Origin: Bacillota bacterium | GTDB taxonomy: Bacteria > Bacillota > Clostridia > Acetivibrionales > DTU013 | Assembly (NCBI GenBank): GCA_023411575.1 | Contig: JAEYOP010000063.1 | Span: 62,001-126,000 of the forward strand | Reading direction: 5' to 3' | Length of the DNA stretch: 64,000 nucleotides | Part shown: in pieces, positions 50,909 to 58,920 of the stretch | Position numbering within the stretch: position 1 is the first letter of the stretch | Layout of the letters: each line of letters opens with the position of its first letter | Program-made: the position numbers and the translations under genes | The notes under the pieces: generated by a model | The model's input: the letters and a program-made list of their open reading frames with translations, nothing else | Told to the model about the DNA's origin: nothing | Databases searched by the model: none

Positions 50909-51040
50909 ACTGCTCACCTTTTTCCCTGAGACTATCCCGCCAGCACGGCCCGTACGCTTTTTTCGGGAAGCTCCGGAAAGCTCCCTTTCCAGAATACCGC
51001 ATTGTCTTTGACCGCATGGGACATGATCCAGCTGAGGAGC
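50847..51040 (-). other. Relic duplication of the HydS-like locus (HTH-PHP-DRTGG fragments)
   Basis: 50847-50997 aligns with 44696-44858 (start of HTH, the spacer, end of PHP), and 50998-51040 aligns with 45702-45743 (middle of DRTGG 1). About 840 bases between these parts are missing in the copy. The relic ends at the terminator of the second hydrogenase operon. The remainder of 50555-50846 is AT-rich, holds the right inverted repeat, and shows no other gene. Confidence 0.85.
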
Positions 51041-51068
51041 AAAATAGAGGCGCCCAGCCAGACGCCTC
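51041..51068 (-). terminator. Terminator of the second hydrogenase operon
   Basis: Minus strand GAGGCG, 10-base loop, CGCCTC, then TATTTT; a short stem directly after the hydrogenase stop codon (51084). Confidence 0.6.
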
Positions 51069-51083
51069 CTCGTAAATCCTTTT

Positions 51084-52868
51084 TCAGCCTGTATACTGAT
51101 TGAATACCCCTCTCTTTTTATAATGGGTATGCAGTAATTCATGGGATTTGTGTCCCAGCGGCGATATCAGGAATTCTTCGTAGAGCCTGCTGACGGCGGG
51201 GTTTTCATGGGATTTCCGGAGCTCCTTCCCCTCGTCCTCCCGGTAGATGGCCTCCAGCCGCTTCTGCCGAATCTCCCGGTTGGTCGGTCTTGGCTGCCCG
51301 CCTCCGCTGATGCAGCCCCCGGGACAGCCCATCACTTCGATGAAGTGATAGGGCGACGTCCCCTCCGCGACCTCCCCCATCAATTCGGCAGCGCCCTTCA
51401 GCCCGCTTGTGACAGCGATCTTCAAGGTAACGCCGTCCAGGAAGTCGTACCCCGGCAGCGGGTTTTCAATCCGCAGTTCCGCCGTCTTGACCCTTTCCAG
51501 GCCGACGATGGGAGTAACGTGCAGCTTGTCAAAAGGAAGCCCCCGGCCTGTGACGACCTCGTACACCGTCCTGAGCGCCGCTTCCATGACGCCTCCCGTC
51601 GTGCCGAATATGTCCGCCGCGCCGGAGGACATGCCCAGCGGGCTGTCAAACGCCGCATCCTCCAGGGATTTGAAGTCAATTCCCGAGTCCTTGATCATCC
51701 GGGCAAGCTCCCGGGTCGTCAGGACGGCGTCCACGTTGGCAAGCCCGTTGTTGCGCATTTCCGGCCTTGTGATCTCGAATTTCTTGGCGGTGCAGGGCAT
51801 GATCGAAACGACGAAAATACTCTTCGGGTCAATCCCCAGCTTGTCGGCATAATAGGTTTTGATCAGCGCCCCCAGCATCGTGTGCGGCGATTTGCAGCTG
51901 GACAGGTGCTCCAGTTCCTCCGGCCAGGTATGCTCCACATATTTGATCCAGCCGGGACTGCAACTGGTGATCATCGGCAGCGGGCCGCCCTTTCCGGAAA
52001 ATACCCGGGAAATCCGCTCCAGCAACTCGTTCCCTTCCTCGATGATCGTCAGGTCCGCCGCGAAATTGGTGTCGAATACGTCGTCAAACCCCATCTCCTT
52101 CAGCGCCGCCGTCATTTTCCCCGTCACCAGGGTGCCGGGCTCGTAGCCGAATTCCTCCCCAAGGGCAGCTCTCACTGCAGGCGCGGTTTGGACTACGACT
52201 CTCTTGCTCTTGTCGAACAGCGCGTCCCAGACCGCTTTCGTCGAGTCCTTTTCCTGCAGCGCGCCTACGGGGCATACGGTGGTGCACTGCCCGCAGAAGG
52301 TACAGTTGACCGCGTTCAGCGGCAGCTCCGCAGCCGGGCCGATCACGGACTTGAAGCCCCTGTTCTGCACATTGAGCACGCCTACCCCCTGAATTTGATT
52401 GCATACGGTAACACACCGCCTGCAAAGAATGCACTTGGAAGTATCCCGCACGATGGAAGGGGATTGATCGTCCAGATAGGTCTTGGACATCTCCCCTTCA
52501 AACCGCAGCTCGCTTATGCTCATCAGCTCGCCGAGCTTCTGGAATTCACAGCTCTGGTTCCGGCTGCAGCTCAGGCAGTTCCTCGGATGATCCGACAGCA
52601 TCAGTTCATAAAGCAGCTTCCTGGTTTTCTTTACTTTTTCGGTATTGGTATACACTACCATGCCTTCCCTTGCCTGGACCAGGCAGGAGGCCTGCAGCGT
52701 TTTGGCCCCTTCCACCTCGACGACGCAAATCCGGCAGGAGCCCACCTGATGGACCCCCTCCAGGTAGCAGAAATGCGGGATCATGATATTGTTGCGCTTT
52801 GCGGCTTCCAGTATGGTGTCCCCCTCCATGGCGGCAACCTTTTTATGATTAATGGTCAAATGAATCAT
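51084..52868 (-). CDS. hydA: [FeFe] hydrogenase catalytic subunit, second copy
   Basis: 594 residues from ATG 52868 (AGGAGG 9 bases ahead; 10 extra in-frame codons would overlap the preceding gene). Domain order is as in the first copy: [2Fe-2S], RNCLSCSRNQSC site, two-cluster ferredoxin (CILCRRCVTVC, CTFCGQCTTVCPVGAL), then L1 TSCSPGW, L2 MPCTAKKFE, L3 EVMGCPGGCISGGG. L1 shows the same Cys-to-Ser as the first copy, and LSSCKSP the same extra Cys, so the change is a subfamily trait. The full H-cluster distinguishes it from the truncated StnA of the Sporomusa-type Nfn. It is the last gene of an operon with a fused NuoF-GltD protein. Confidence 0.94.
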   Translation of the reverse strand: MIHLTINHKKVAAMEGDTILEAAKRNNIMIPHFCYLEGVHQVGSCRICVVEVEGAKTLQASCLVQAREGMVVYTNTEKVKKTRKLLYELMLSDHPRNCLSCSRNQSCEFQKLGELMSISELRFEGEMSKTYLDDQSPSIVRDTSKCILCRRCVTVCNQIQGVGVLNVQNRGFKSVIGPAAELPLNAVNCTFCGQCTTVCPVGALQEKDSTKAVWDALFDKSKRVVVQTAPAVRAALGEEFGYEPGTLVTGKMTAALKEMGFDDVFDTNFAADLTIIEEGNELLERISRVFSGKGGPLPMITSCSPGWIKYVEHTWPEELEHLSSCKSPHTMLGALIKTYYADKLGIDPKSIFVVSIMPCTAKKFEITRPEMRNNGLANVDAVLTTRELARMIKDSGIDFKSLEDAAFDSPLGMSSGAADIFGTTGGVMEAALRTVYEVVTGRGLPFDKLHVTPIVGLERVKTAELRIENPLPGYDFLDGVTLKIAVTSGLKGAAELMGEVAEGTSPYHFIEVMGCPGGCISGGGQPRPTNREIRQKRLEAIYREDEGKELRKSHENPAVSRLYEEFLISPLGHKSHELLHTHYKKRGVFNQYTG

Positions 52869-52870
52869 CT

Positions 52871-55800
52871 TCAGCACCTCCTGTCGCATCTCAGGCATCT
52901 CATGGCTTCGGCTATGGCATTCAGCCTGTGGAAGCCCACAGCCACCTCGTCAAAGCTGTGCTTTCGTTCCTCGGGGGGCAGGAATTTCATGGCGAACCGC
53001 TCATGCTCCACGATTTCCTTCTCGTCGGCGGGCATGGGAATTTCGATCTCCTCTCCCGTATTAAGCACTCCTCTGCCTCCCAGGTACCGGTCGATGGATT
53101 TTGCCGCGTTCTTTCCGTCCGCGATTGCCCGTATTACCGTGTCCGAGCCCCTTACCACGTCGCCGCCGGCAAATACGCCCTTCATCTTGGTCATAAGCGT
53201 ATCGCGGTCCGTGACAAAGGTGCCCCAGGAAGTCACCTCGACCTCTTCCTTGCTGATGAAGGGCAGGTCCGAATACTGGCTGACGGCGGGGATGACCATA
53301 TCGACCCGGACGGTAAATTCGGAGCCCGGCACCGGCTTCGGTTTTCTGCGTCCGCTGGAATCAAATTCCTTGAGCTCCATCCGGATGCACTCGATCTCCT
53401 TCACCCGGTCCCTGCCGATAAACCGTACCGGAGCCACCAGCGGAATGATCTTTACGCCTTCGTCCACGGCGTCCTGTATCTCCCTGCCGTCGGCAGGCAT
53501 ATCCTCCACCAGCCTACGGTAAAGGACCGTCACTTCCTTAGCACCAAGGCGCAACGCCGTTCTAGCCGCATCAATCGCCGTATTTCCTCCGCCGATGACG
53601 GCGACGCTTTCCCCGATTTTCACCTCGTGTCCGAGGTTCACATCCCTCAGGAAGTCCAATCCGTGGTATACACCCTTCATTTCTTCGCCGGGAATGTTGA
53701 TCTGGTTGGAAAACTGCGTGCCGGTGGAAATAAAGAGGGCGTCATGCTTGCTCTTGAGCTGGTAGAATGTAATATCCGATCCGACCTCCGTATTCAGGTG
53801 GATTTTCACTCCGACCTGCTCGATCATCCGAATCTCACTCTGCAGCACTTCCTTGGGCAGCCGGTACTCCGGTATTCCGAAGGCCAGGACACCCCCGGCC
53901 ACCGGCTGGGATTCGTACACCTCCACATCATAACCCAGCCTCGCAAGGTAGTAACCGCAGGTAAGGCCCGAAGGTCCCGCTCCTATGATACCGACGCTCT
54001 TCCCCTTCTTGGGGAACACCAGATCCATATAGGGTTCTTCACTCTTTAGAACATCGTCGGCCACATACCTTTTCAGGTCGGCGATGGAAATCGGTTCATC
54101 CAACTGGCCCCTTCTGCATTTGCTCTCGCATTCGTGGGTGCAGACCCTGCCGCATACGGCCGGGAACGGGTTTTCCTTCCGGATGAGGTTGTAGGCGTCC
54201 CTCAGCCTTCCCGCCGCAACCAGCGCAATATAGCCGGGCACATTTATGCCGGCCGGGCATGCGTTCTGGCACGGTGAAATAAACATGTCGGCGCACACGC
54301 CAGCCCTGCAGTATTTGTATTTTATATGCTCCTCATATTCCTCCCGGAAATTGCGGATCGTACTCAGGACCGGCTTCGGCGCCGTCTGGCCGAGGCCGCA
54401 CACGGCCGCTTCCATGATCATCGCGCCAAGCTCCTCCAGCATTTCGATGTCGCCCTCCTGCCCCTTTCCATGGGTGATCCGCTCCAGGATGTCCAGCATC
54501 CGCTTCGTCCCCAGCCTGCACGGAACACACTTGCCGCAGGACTCCTCCTGGATAAACTCCATGAAATACCGGGCCATATCCACCATGCAGGTGTCCTCGT
54601 CCATGGTGATCAGGCCGCCCGAGCCCATGATGGCCCCGAGCCGCACCAGGGACTCGTAATCCATCGGCGTGTTCAGGTTTTCCTTCGTTACGCAGCCCCC
54701 GGACGGGCCTCCCGTTTGGGCCGCCTTGAATTCCTTGTTCTTTCGGATGCCACCGCCGATATTGAAAATAATCTCGCCCAGCGTCGTTCCCATCGGCACT
54801 TCCACAATACCCGTATTGTTGATCGCTCCGGCCAGGGCAAAGACCTTGGTGCCCCTGCTGTTCTCGGTTCCGATGCCGGCAAACCAACTGCTTCCCTTCA
54901 ATAGGATAGAAGGAATATTGGCATACGTTTCCACATTGCTGATGATGGTCGGCTTGCCGAAAAGCCCCTTTTGGAACGGGAGCGGCGGCTTCTGCCTCGG
55001 TTCTCCCCTTTCCCCCTCGATGGAGGCCATCAGCGCCGTCTCTTCTCCGCACACAAACGCGCCCGCGCCGATCCGGATCTCTATATCAAAATCAAAGCCC
55101 GTCCCCAGGATGTCCCTTCCCAGCAGTCCCGCCTCCCTGGCATTCCGGATCGCCAGATCCAGCCTTTCCACCGCCAGCGGGTACTCGGCCCGGACATATA
55201 CATATCCTTTCGAAGCGCCAATGGCATAGCCTCCGATCAGCATTCCCTCTATGACGCCATGGGGATCGCCCTCTAGAATGCTTCGGTCCATAAACGCCCC
55301 CGGGTCTCCCTCATCTGCGTTGCAGACCAGGTATTTTACCGGCCCCGGCGCGTTCATGCCCGATTCCAGCTTTATGCCCGTCGGGAAGCCGGCTCCGCCT
55401 CTTCCTTTCAGTCCCGATTTCTTGACCTCGTCCACCACCTGGCTCTGGCTGTATTCCTCCAGTACTTTGGCGATGGCCATGTAGCCGTCGTTGGCAATGT
55501 ACTCTTCAAGGGAAGCGTAATCGATGCTTCCGCAGTTTCGCAGGGCTATTTTGACCTGGTTCTTGAAATAGTCGATATCGCTCAGGTAGGGGATGTTTAC
55601 CCCCAGCTTTTTATTATAATAGGTTTTGTCCAGCCGGATCATCCCGTTGACCAGATGGGACGTGACAATGACCGGAATGTCCTGGACCGTCAGCTTTGTA
55701 TAAAATACATCCTTGTTTTTGCCGCCTGGATCCGAAACCACCATGACCGGGCCCAGATCGCAGGTTCCGATGCAGCCCGTTTCTATCACCTGCACACTGT

Positions 55801-55984
55801 CCGACAGGTTGCAGTCCTCCAGGCTTTTCGCCAGTGCGTCCCTTACGGCAATACAATTGGAGGAAATGCAGCCGGCTCCCGAGCAGACAAGGATTCGGAA
55901 TTTCTTACTTCTTTGTTCCTGCCGGTATTTTTCTTTTATTTCCATCAGATCGCTGATCTTTCCGATCTTCGATTTCTGCAGCAT
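52871..55984 (-). CDS. HydB/NuoF subunit fused to a GltD/NfnB-like FAD-NADP(H) module
   Basis: 1,037 residues. Residues ~30-560 are HydB-like: [2Fe-2S] (CSGAGCISSNC, ETGCIGTCDLGP), NADH/FMN (GLKGRGGAGFPTG, CNADEGDPGAFMDRS), [4Fe-4S] ESCGKCVPCRLG. Just after CRAGVC, where the first HydB has its ferredoxin tail, a GltD-like half begins: CQNACPAGINVPGY and CGRVCTHECESKCRRG (cluster domain), FAD loop IGAGPSGLTCGYYLA, second nucleotide loop VIGGGNTAIDAARTALRLGA and LYRRLVEDMP, whose arginines suit NADPH. It ends in CLRCDRRC. Probable role: link NADH, NADPH, ferredoxin and H2 in one complex. Start 55984 has AGGAGG 9 bases ahead. Confidence 0.92.
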   Translation of the reverse strand: MLQKSKIGKISDLMEIKEKYRQEQRSKKFRILVCSGAGCISSNCIAVRDALAKSLEDCNLSDSVQVIETGCIGTCDLGPVMVVSDPGGKNKDVFYTKLTVQDIPVIVTSHLVNGMIRLDKTYYNKKLGVNIPYLSDIDYFKNQVKIALRNCGSIDYASLEEYIANDGYMAIAKVLEEYSQSQVVDEVKKSGLKGRGGAGFPTGIKLESGMNAPGPVKYLVCNADEGDPGAFMDRSILEGDPHGVIEGMLIGGYAIGASKGYVYVRAEYPLAVERLDLAIRNAREAGLLGRDILGTGFDFDIEIRIGAGAFVCGEETALMASIEGERGEPRQKPPLPFQKGLFGKPTIISNVETYANIPSILLKGSSWFAGIGTENSRGTKVFALAGAINNTGIVEVPMGTTLGEIIFNIGGGIRKNKEFKAAQTGGPSGGCVTKENLNTPMDYESLVRLGAIMGSGGLITMDEDTCMVDMARYFMEFIQEESCGKCVPCRLGTKRMLDILERITHGKGQEGDIEMLEELGAMIMEAAVCGLGQTAPKPVLSTIRNFREEYEEHIKYKYCRAGVCADMFISPCQNACPAGINVPGYIALVAAGRLRDAYNLIRKENPFPAVCGRVCTHECESKCRRGQLDEPISIADLKRYVADDVLKSEEPYMDLVFPKKGKSVGIIGAGPSGLTCGYYLARLGYDVEVYESQPVAGGVLAFGIPEYRLPKEVLQSEIRMIEQVGVKIHLNTEVGSDITFYQLKSKHDALFISTGTQFSNQINIPGEEMKGVYHGLDFLRDVNLGHEVKIGESVAVIGGGNTAIDAARTALRLGAKEVTVLYRRLVEDMPADGREIQDAVDEGVKIIPLVAPVRFIGRDRVKEIECIRMELKEFDSSGRRKPKPVPGSEFTVRVDMVIPAVSQYSDLPFISKEEVEVTSWGTFVTDRDTLMTKMKGVFAGGDVVRGSDTVIRAIADGKNAAKSIDRYLGGRGVLNTGEEIEIPMPADEKEIVEHERFAMKFLPPEERKHSFDEVAVGFHRLNAIAEAMRCLRCDRRC

Positions 55985-55996
55985 GCCTTTCACCTC

Positions 55997-56494
55997 CTAG
56001 TATTTGCCGATGATGTTGCGGAGCTTGTCGGGGTTCACCTGCTTGTAGACCCTGTCGTTGATGGTCATGGCCGGGGCAAGTCCGCAGGCCCCGATGCACC
56101 GCATCACCTCCAGGGTGAACTTGCCGTCCTTTGTGGTTCCGCCGACCTCGACCCCCAGTATTTCCCGGAGCTTTTCGATAATTTTCTTCCCGCCCCGGAC
56201 ATAGCAGGCCGTGCCGAGACAGACCCGGATGGTGTTTTCGCCCTTGGGCTCCGTGGAAAAAAGAGAATAGAAGGTGATCACGCCGCTGACCTCCGACAGA
56301 GGCTTGCCCAGCCGCTCCGCAATGAACTGCTGCACCTGGAGCGGCAGATATCCGTAGATGCCCTGGGCCAGATGCAGGATCTGGATGAGGCTGCCCTCCC
56401 TGTCCCTGTATTCTTCGATCACTTCGGCGATCCGGTCCAGCTTCTCCTGTTCGGTTTCCTTTTTGCATGCGCATGGTTTTGTCTGAACGCTCAT
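55997..56494 (-). CDS. hydC: NuoE-like [2Fe-2S] subunit of the second hydrogenase (HydC)
   Basis: 165 residues. Ligand motifs CLGTACYVRGG and MRCIGACGLAPA, with the helical GSLIQILHLAQGIYGYLPL region before. The N-terminus bears CACKKE, an extra Cys pair. First gene of an operon with the fused HydB and the hydrogenase; 12 bases to the next start. AAGGAGGG precedes the ATG. The operon lacks the HndB and GHKL genes of the first one. Confidence 0.92.
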   Translation of the reverse strand: MSVQTKPCACKKETEQEKLDRIAEVIEEYRDREGSLIQILHLAQGIYGYLPLQVQQFIAERLGKPLSEVSGVITFYSLFSTEPKGENTIRVCLGTACYVRGGKKIIEKLREILGVEVGGTTKDGKFTLEVMRCIGACGLAPAMTINDRVYKQVNPDKLRNIIGKY

Positions 56495-56684
56495 AAAACC
56501 CTCCTTGTACTGTAATACTCAGGTGGAATTCACAGTGGCCCGGTTTTAAACCGTTACTTTGGCTATTTTTTAACAATCAGTTGCGCAATAGCATGAAGTG
56601 TTTCGAATGCTGCCGGGGTGTCGAACAAGGTTGCGGATAAGTCGAGCTGTGGAAAGGAATTCATCCAGGGAATTCGTCCTGTGT

Positions 56685-56702
56685 TTGTTAATTTTATAAC
56701 TA
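56685..56702. promoter_or_regulatory. Imperfect Rex-like operator
   Basis: TTGTTAATTTTATAACTA: the left half is perfect for Rex, the right half has two mismatches. It lies about 34 bases downstream of the -10 of the second hydrogenase promoter. Confidence 0.45.
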
Positions 56703-56735
56703 TGCAGAACGCAAATCATGTATGAATTTAAGAAC

Positions 56736-56764
56736 ATTATAGCATTCATTACCAGTATATTCAA
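56736..56764 (-). promoter_or_regulatory. Promoter of the second hydrogenase operon
   Basis: Minus-strand TTGAAT (56764-56759), 17 bases, TATAAT (56741-56736), the same hexamers and spacing as the first hydrogenase promoter. Confidence 0.75.
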
Positions 56765-56811
56765 TATACAAAAACAAATATTTCACAATCTTATGTACTG
56801 ATTTTAATACA

Positions 56812-57795
56812 TTATGTGCGGAAATTCTTTTCGTCGTAAGCATAATCCGAAAAATTCCGCTTCAGTTCGCCGATCCGTTCCCTGACAGGAAACCCTTCGT
56901 CCCGCAGGCCTAGCAAAACCCCTCCGACAACAGGCTCAAACAGGGGTCTTCTGAGTTCGGCAAGGGGCAGCTCCTGTTTCAGCGAATGGCTGAATGCCTG
57001 AAAAAACAGCGGCGTAGCTTTCCAGGCCCCGCCCGAGACGGTAACCGGAATCCGGTGGTTTCCGCACCGTTCCGCCGCCGTTCTCAGCTGCCTGGCCAGA
57101 TGAAAGGCCGCCTTACCGAAAATATCCGCCGCCGCCGGATCTCCCCGGTCCGCGCACCAGCCCGCAATGGAGCAGATGGAGGCGATCACCGTTCTTTTCT
57201 CCCCCGGAGGCACCCGGCTCAATTTATCCACCATCTCTCTTAAGTTTTTGATTTCAAAGATTTCCATGACCCGGTCCAGCAGCAGGGAGGAAGGTATGAC
57301 CCCGTCTACCATCTGCGCGCATGTCATCAACGCTTTTTGGCCGATATAGTAGCCGGAGCCTTCATCCCCGAGGACATCTCCCCATCCCCCGACATTCATC
57401 CATTCCGCGCCCGAACGGACTGCCGCAAAAGAACCGGTACCCGAGAGCACAAGACCTCCGTAATCCTCCTGTATGGCGCCGTAGAGCGAGATGGGCATCT
57501 CGCTGGGGCATTGGATTTCTACTTTGCTATGAAGGAGCTCTTGAATCAGGTCCAGCGGCCACCGCTCCCCGATGATCAGGGTTGCATTCACCAGGCGGAT
57601 CCTGCTTTTATCGACGTCTCCGGAAGCCAGTGCGCCGGAAACTGCCGAGCGGATCGCTTCCTCGATTTTCATGCGGGAGCTGTAGTTGGGATTTGTCGGT
57701 CCGCCCCTGCCCGCTCCGGCCAGTTTTCCGTTTTCATCGGCGATCAGGCAGTGGAGCTTCGTGCCGCCGCCGTCCAAAGCCATAACATAACGCAT
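56812..57795 (-). CDS. BadF/BadG-family sugar (N-acetylglucosamine-type) kinase
   Basis: 327 residues from ATG 57795 (AGGGGG 7 bases ahead). ASKHA fold: MALDGGGTKLHCLIAD at the start (phosphate 1 loop), LVLSGTGSFAAV, GGWGDVLGDEGSGYYIGQKAL and VSGGAWKATPLFFQAF. These match eukaryotic-type N-acetylglucosamine kinases and related bacterial sugar kinases. It phosphorylates an amino sugar or hexose, probably. There is no [4Fe-4S] ligand Cys as in the dehydratase activases. It follows the DeoR gene by about 50 bases and lies in a sugar locus with two SIS proteins. Confidence 0.83.
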   Translation of the reverse strand: MRYVMALDGGGTKLHCLIADENGKLAGAGRGGPTNPNYSSRMKIEEAIRSAVSGALASGDVDKSRIRLVNATLIIGERWPLDLIQELLHSKVEIQCPSEMPISLYGAIQEDYGGLVLSGTGSFAAVRSGAEWMNVGGWGDVLGDEGSGYYIGQKALMTCAQMVDGVIPSSLLLDRVMEIFEIKNLREMVDKLSRVPPGEKRTVIASICSIAGWCADRGDPAAADIFGKAAFHLARQLRTAAERCGNHRIPVTVSGGAWKATPLFFQAFSHSLKQELPLAELRRPLFEPVVGGVLLGLRDEGFPVRERIGELKRNFSDYAYDEKNFRT

Positions 57796-57844
57796 AAGCA
57801 ATCCCCCTGTATTCCGCGGTTCCGAAGGTCGGCCTGTCCGGCTG

Positions 57845-58615
57845 TTAATCGGCCGTCCCGCCCGCAACGATCAACCGGATTTTTTTCTCTTCAAAAAACC
57901 GGACAAAAGCCTCCTCCGGAAGCCTGTCCGTGACCACGGTGCGGACGGTCCCGAAATCCTGTATGCCGAACAGCACGCGCCTGTTGTTGAATTTGCTGCT
58001 GTCCGCCAATACGACGACCTCATCCGCCGCCTCGATCATCTTCCTACGGATCGCCGCCTCGGCCATGTTATTATCCCTGAGACCCTCCAGCAGGATTCCT
58101 TTGGGCGATATGAAGGCCTTATTCGCCTTCAGCCCGCCCACCATATTCTCCGCAAAGGACCCGACAAAGGATTGCGACAGGGGATTCAGCACTCCTGCCA
58201 CCCCTACCAGCGTCCCCTTCCGGTATTCCTTAAATTGCTCGTAAACCTGTATGGAATTACTGATAATGGTTATGTTCTCCACGCTTGCCAGCAGCTTTGC
58301 AAGTTCCAGAGTGGTCGAACTGGCGTCTAGGAACAGGGTATCGCCCTGGCCGACAAGCTTGAAGGCTTCGCCGGCGATGGTAGCCTTTGCTTCCTTCAGC
58401 AGCTTGACGGCGGCGGAAAACGGGAGCGCATCCTCCTCCGGCAGCGACGCGCCTCCATAGTTTCTCTCGATCCTGCCCTCGTTGTTCAGCTTTCGCAGAT
58501 CCAGGCGGATGGTGACCTCGGACACCCCGAACCGCCTGCTGAGCTCCGCCACCGGAACGGATCCGTTTTCCCGCAGAATTTGCATGATCTCCCTGCGTCT
58601 CTGGGCTGCAAACAT
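57845..58615 (-). CDS. DeoR/GlpR-family transcriptional repressor
   Basis: 256 residues. Winged HTH at 1-55 (RRREIMQILRENGSVPVAELSRRFGVSEVTIRLDLRKL), then the DeoRC sugar-phosphate sensor: DTLFLDASSTTLELAKLL, TIISNSIQVYE, KAFISPKGI and EVVVLADSSKFN. It normally binds a phosphorylated sugar and leaves DNA. It is divergent from the SIS genes, and repeats of GAAACA/TTCG occur in the shared gap, including one close to its own promoter. It probably controls the SIS pair, the kinase and itself. Confidence 0.92.
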   Translation of the reverse strand: MFAAQRRREIMQILRENGSVPVAELSRRFGVSEVTIRLDLRKLNNEGRIERNYGGASLPEEDALPFSAAVKLLKEAKATIAGEAFKLVGQGDTLFLDASSTTLELAKLLASVENITIISNSIQVYEQFKEYRKGTLVGVAGVLNPLSQSFVGSFAENMVGGLKANKAFISPKGILLEGLRDNNMAEAAIRRKMIEAADEVVVLADSSKFNNRRVLFGIQDFGTVRTVVTDRLPEEAFVRFFEEKKIRLIVAGGTAD

Positions 58616-58660
58616 AATCGCACCTGCCTCTTAATCAAAAATATATTAACATTGTATATA

Positions 58661-58680
58661 CTTCGAAACACTTCGTAACA
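58661..58680. promoter_or_regulatory. Tandem decamer, candidate DeoR operator near its own gene
   Basis: CTTCGAAACA directly followed by CTTCGTAACA (9 of 10 identical), 46 bases before the DeoR start. It overlaps a possible DeoR promoter region. Confidence 0.5.
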
Positions 58681-58832
58681 AACTCGATTTTTTATATTAT
58701 ATCCTATTCCCATGGCACCGTCAAGCGACTACGCTCCAAAGCAGTGCGAAAGCGCTTCCAAATCAGGCTATTATCAAGTCTTCATATCATCTGGTCTGTT
58801 GCTGTATAAAACTCCGTTCTCCAATTACTCCA

Positions 58833-58861
58833 TTGACATTCGTTATTAATCGAAATATAAT
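58833..58861 (+). promoter_or_regulatory. Perfect consensus promoter of the SIS operon
   Basis: TTGACA (58833-58838), 17 bases, TATAAT (58856-58861): a full match to the housekeeping consensus. So strong a promoter needs a repressor, which the flanking repeats and DeoR can supply. Confidence 0.85.
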
Positions 58862-58871
58862 GATAATAATT

Positions 58872-58897
58872 GAAACATTTCGATATGTTTTGAAACA
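58872..58897. promoter_or_regulatory. Candidate DeoR operator at the SIS transcription start
   Basis: GAAACATTTCG (58872-58882) and a second TGAAACA (58891-58897), with two TGAAACA units exactly 20 bases apart (about two helix turns), directly after the -10. GAAACAyTTCG also occurs at 58665-58675. Confidence 0.55.
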
Positions 58898-58920
58898 CAA
58901 GTAGGAAAGGGGCTGATGTT

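Larger units (their letters stand above)
56495..56811. other. Regulatory gap before the second hydrogenase operon
   Basis: 317 bases. It carries the promoter at 56736-56764 and a Rex-like site at 56685-56702. The predicted leader from about 56730 to 56494 shows a further AT-rich TTGTTAA half-site near 56570. No gene or terminator is apparent. Confidence 0.5.
58616..58920. other. Divergent regulatory gap between DeoR and SIS genes
   Basis: 305 bases holding the DeoR-type repeats at 58661-58680 and 58872-58897 and the SIS promoter at 58833-58861. The middle (58690-58830) shows nothing I can name. Confidence 0.6.

Noticed and set aside
51141..53522. 793-codon plus-strand frame across the second hydrogenase genes
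   Set aside because: Antisense shadow with no motif; the minus strand reads hydA and the fused HydB.
56812..57795. Calling the BadF-family protein a dehydratase activase like that at 7133-8128
   Set aside because: It lacks the cluster cysteines and has the sugar-kinase loop set; it lies in a sugar locus.
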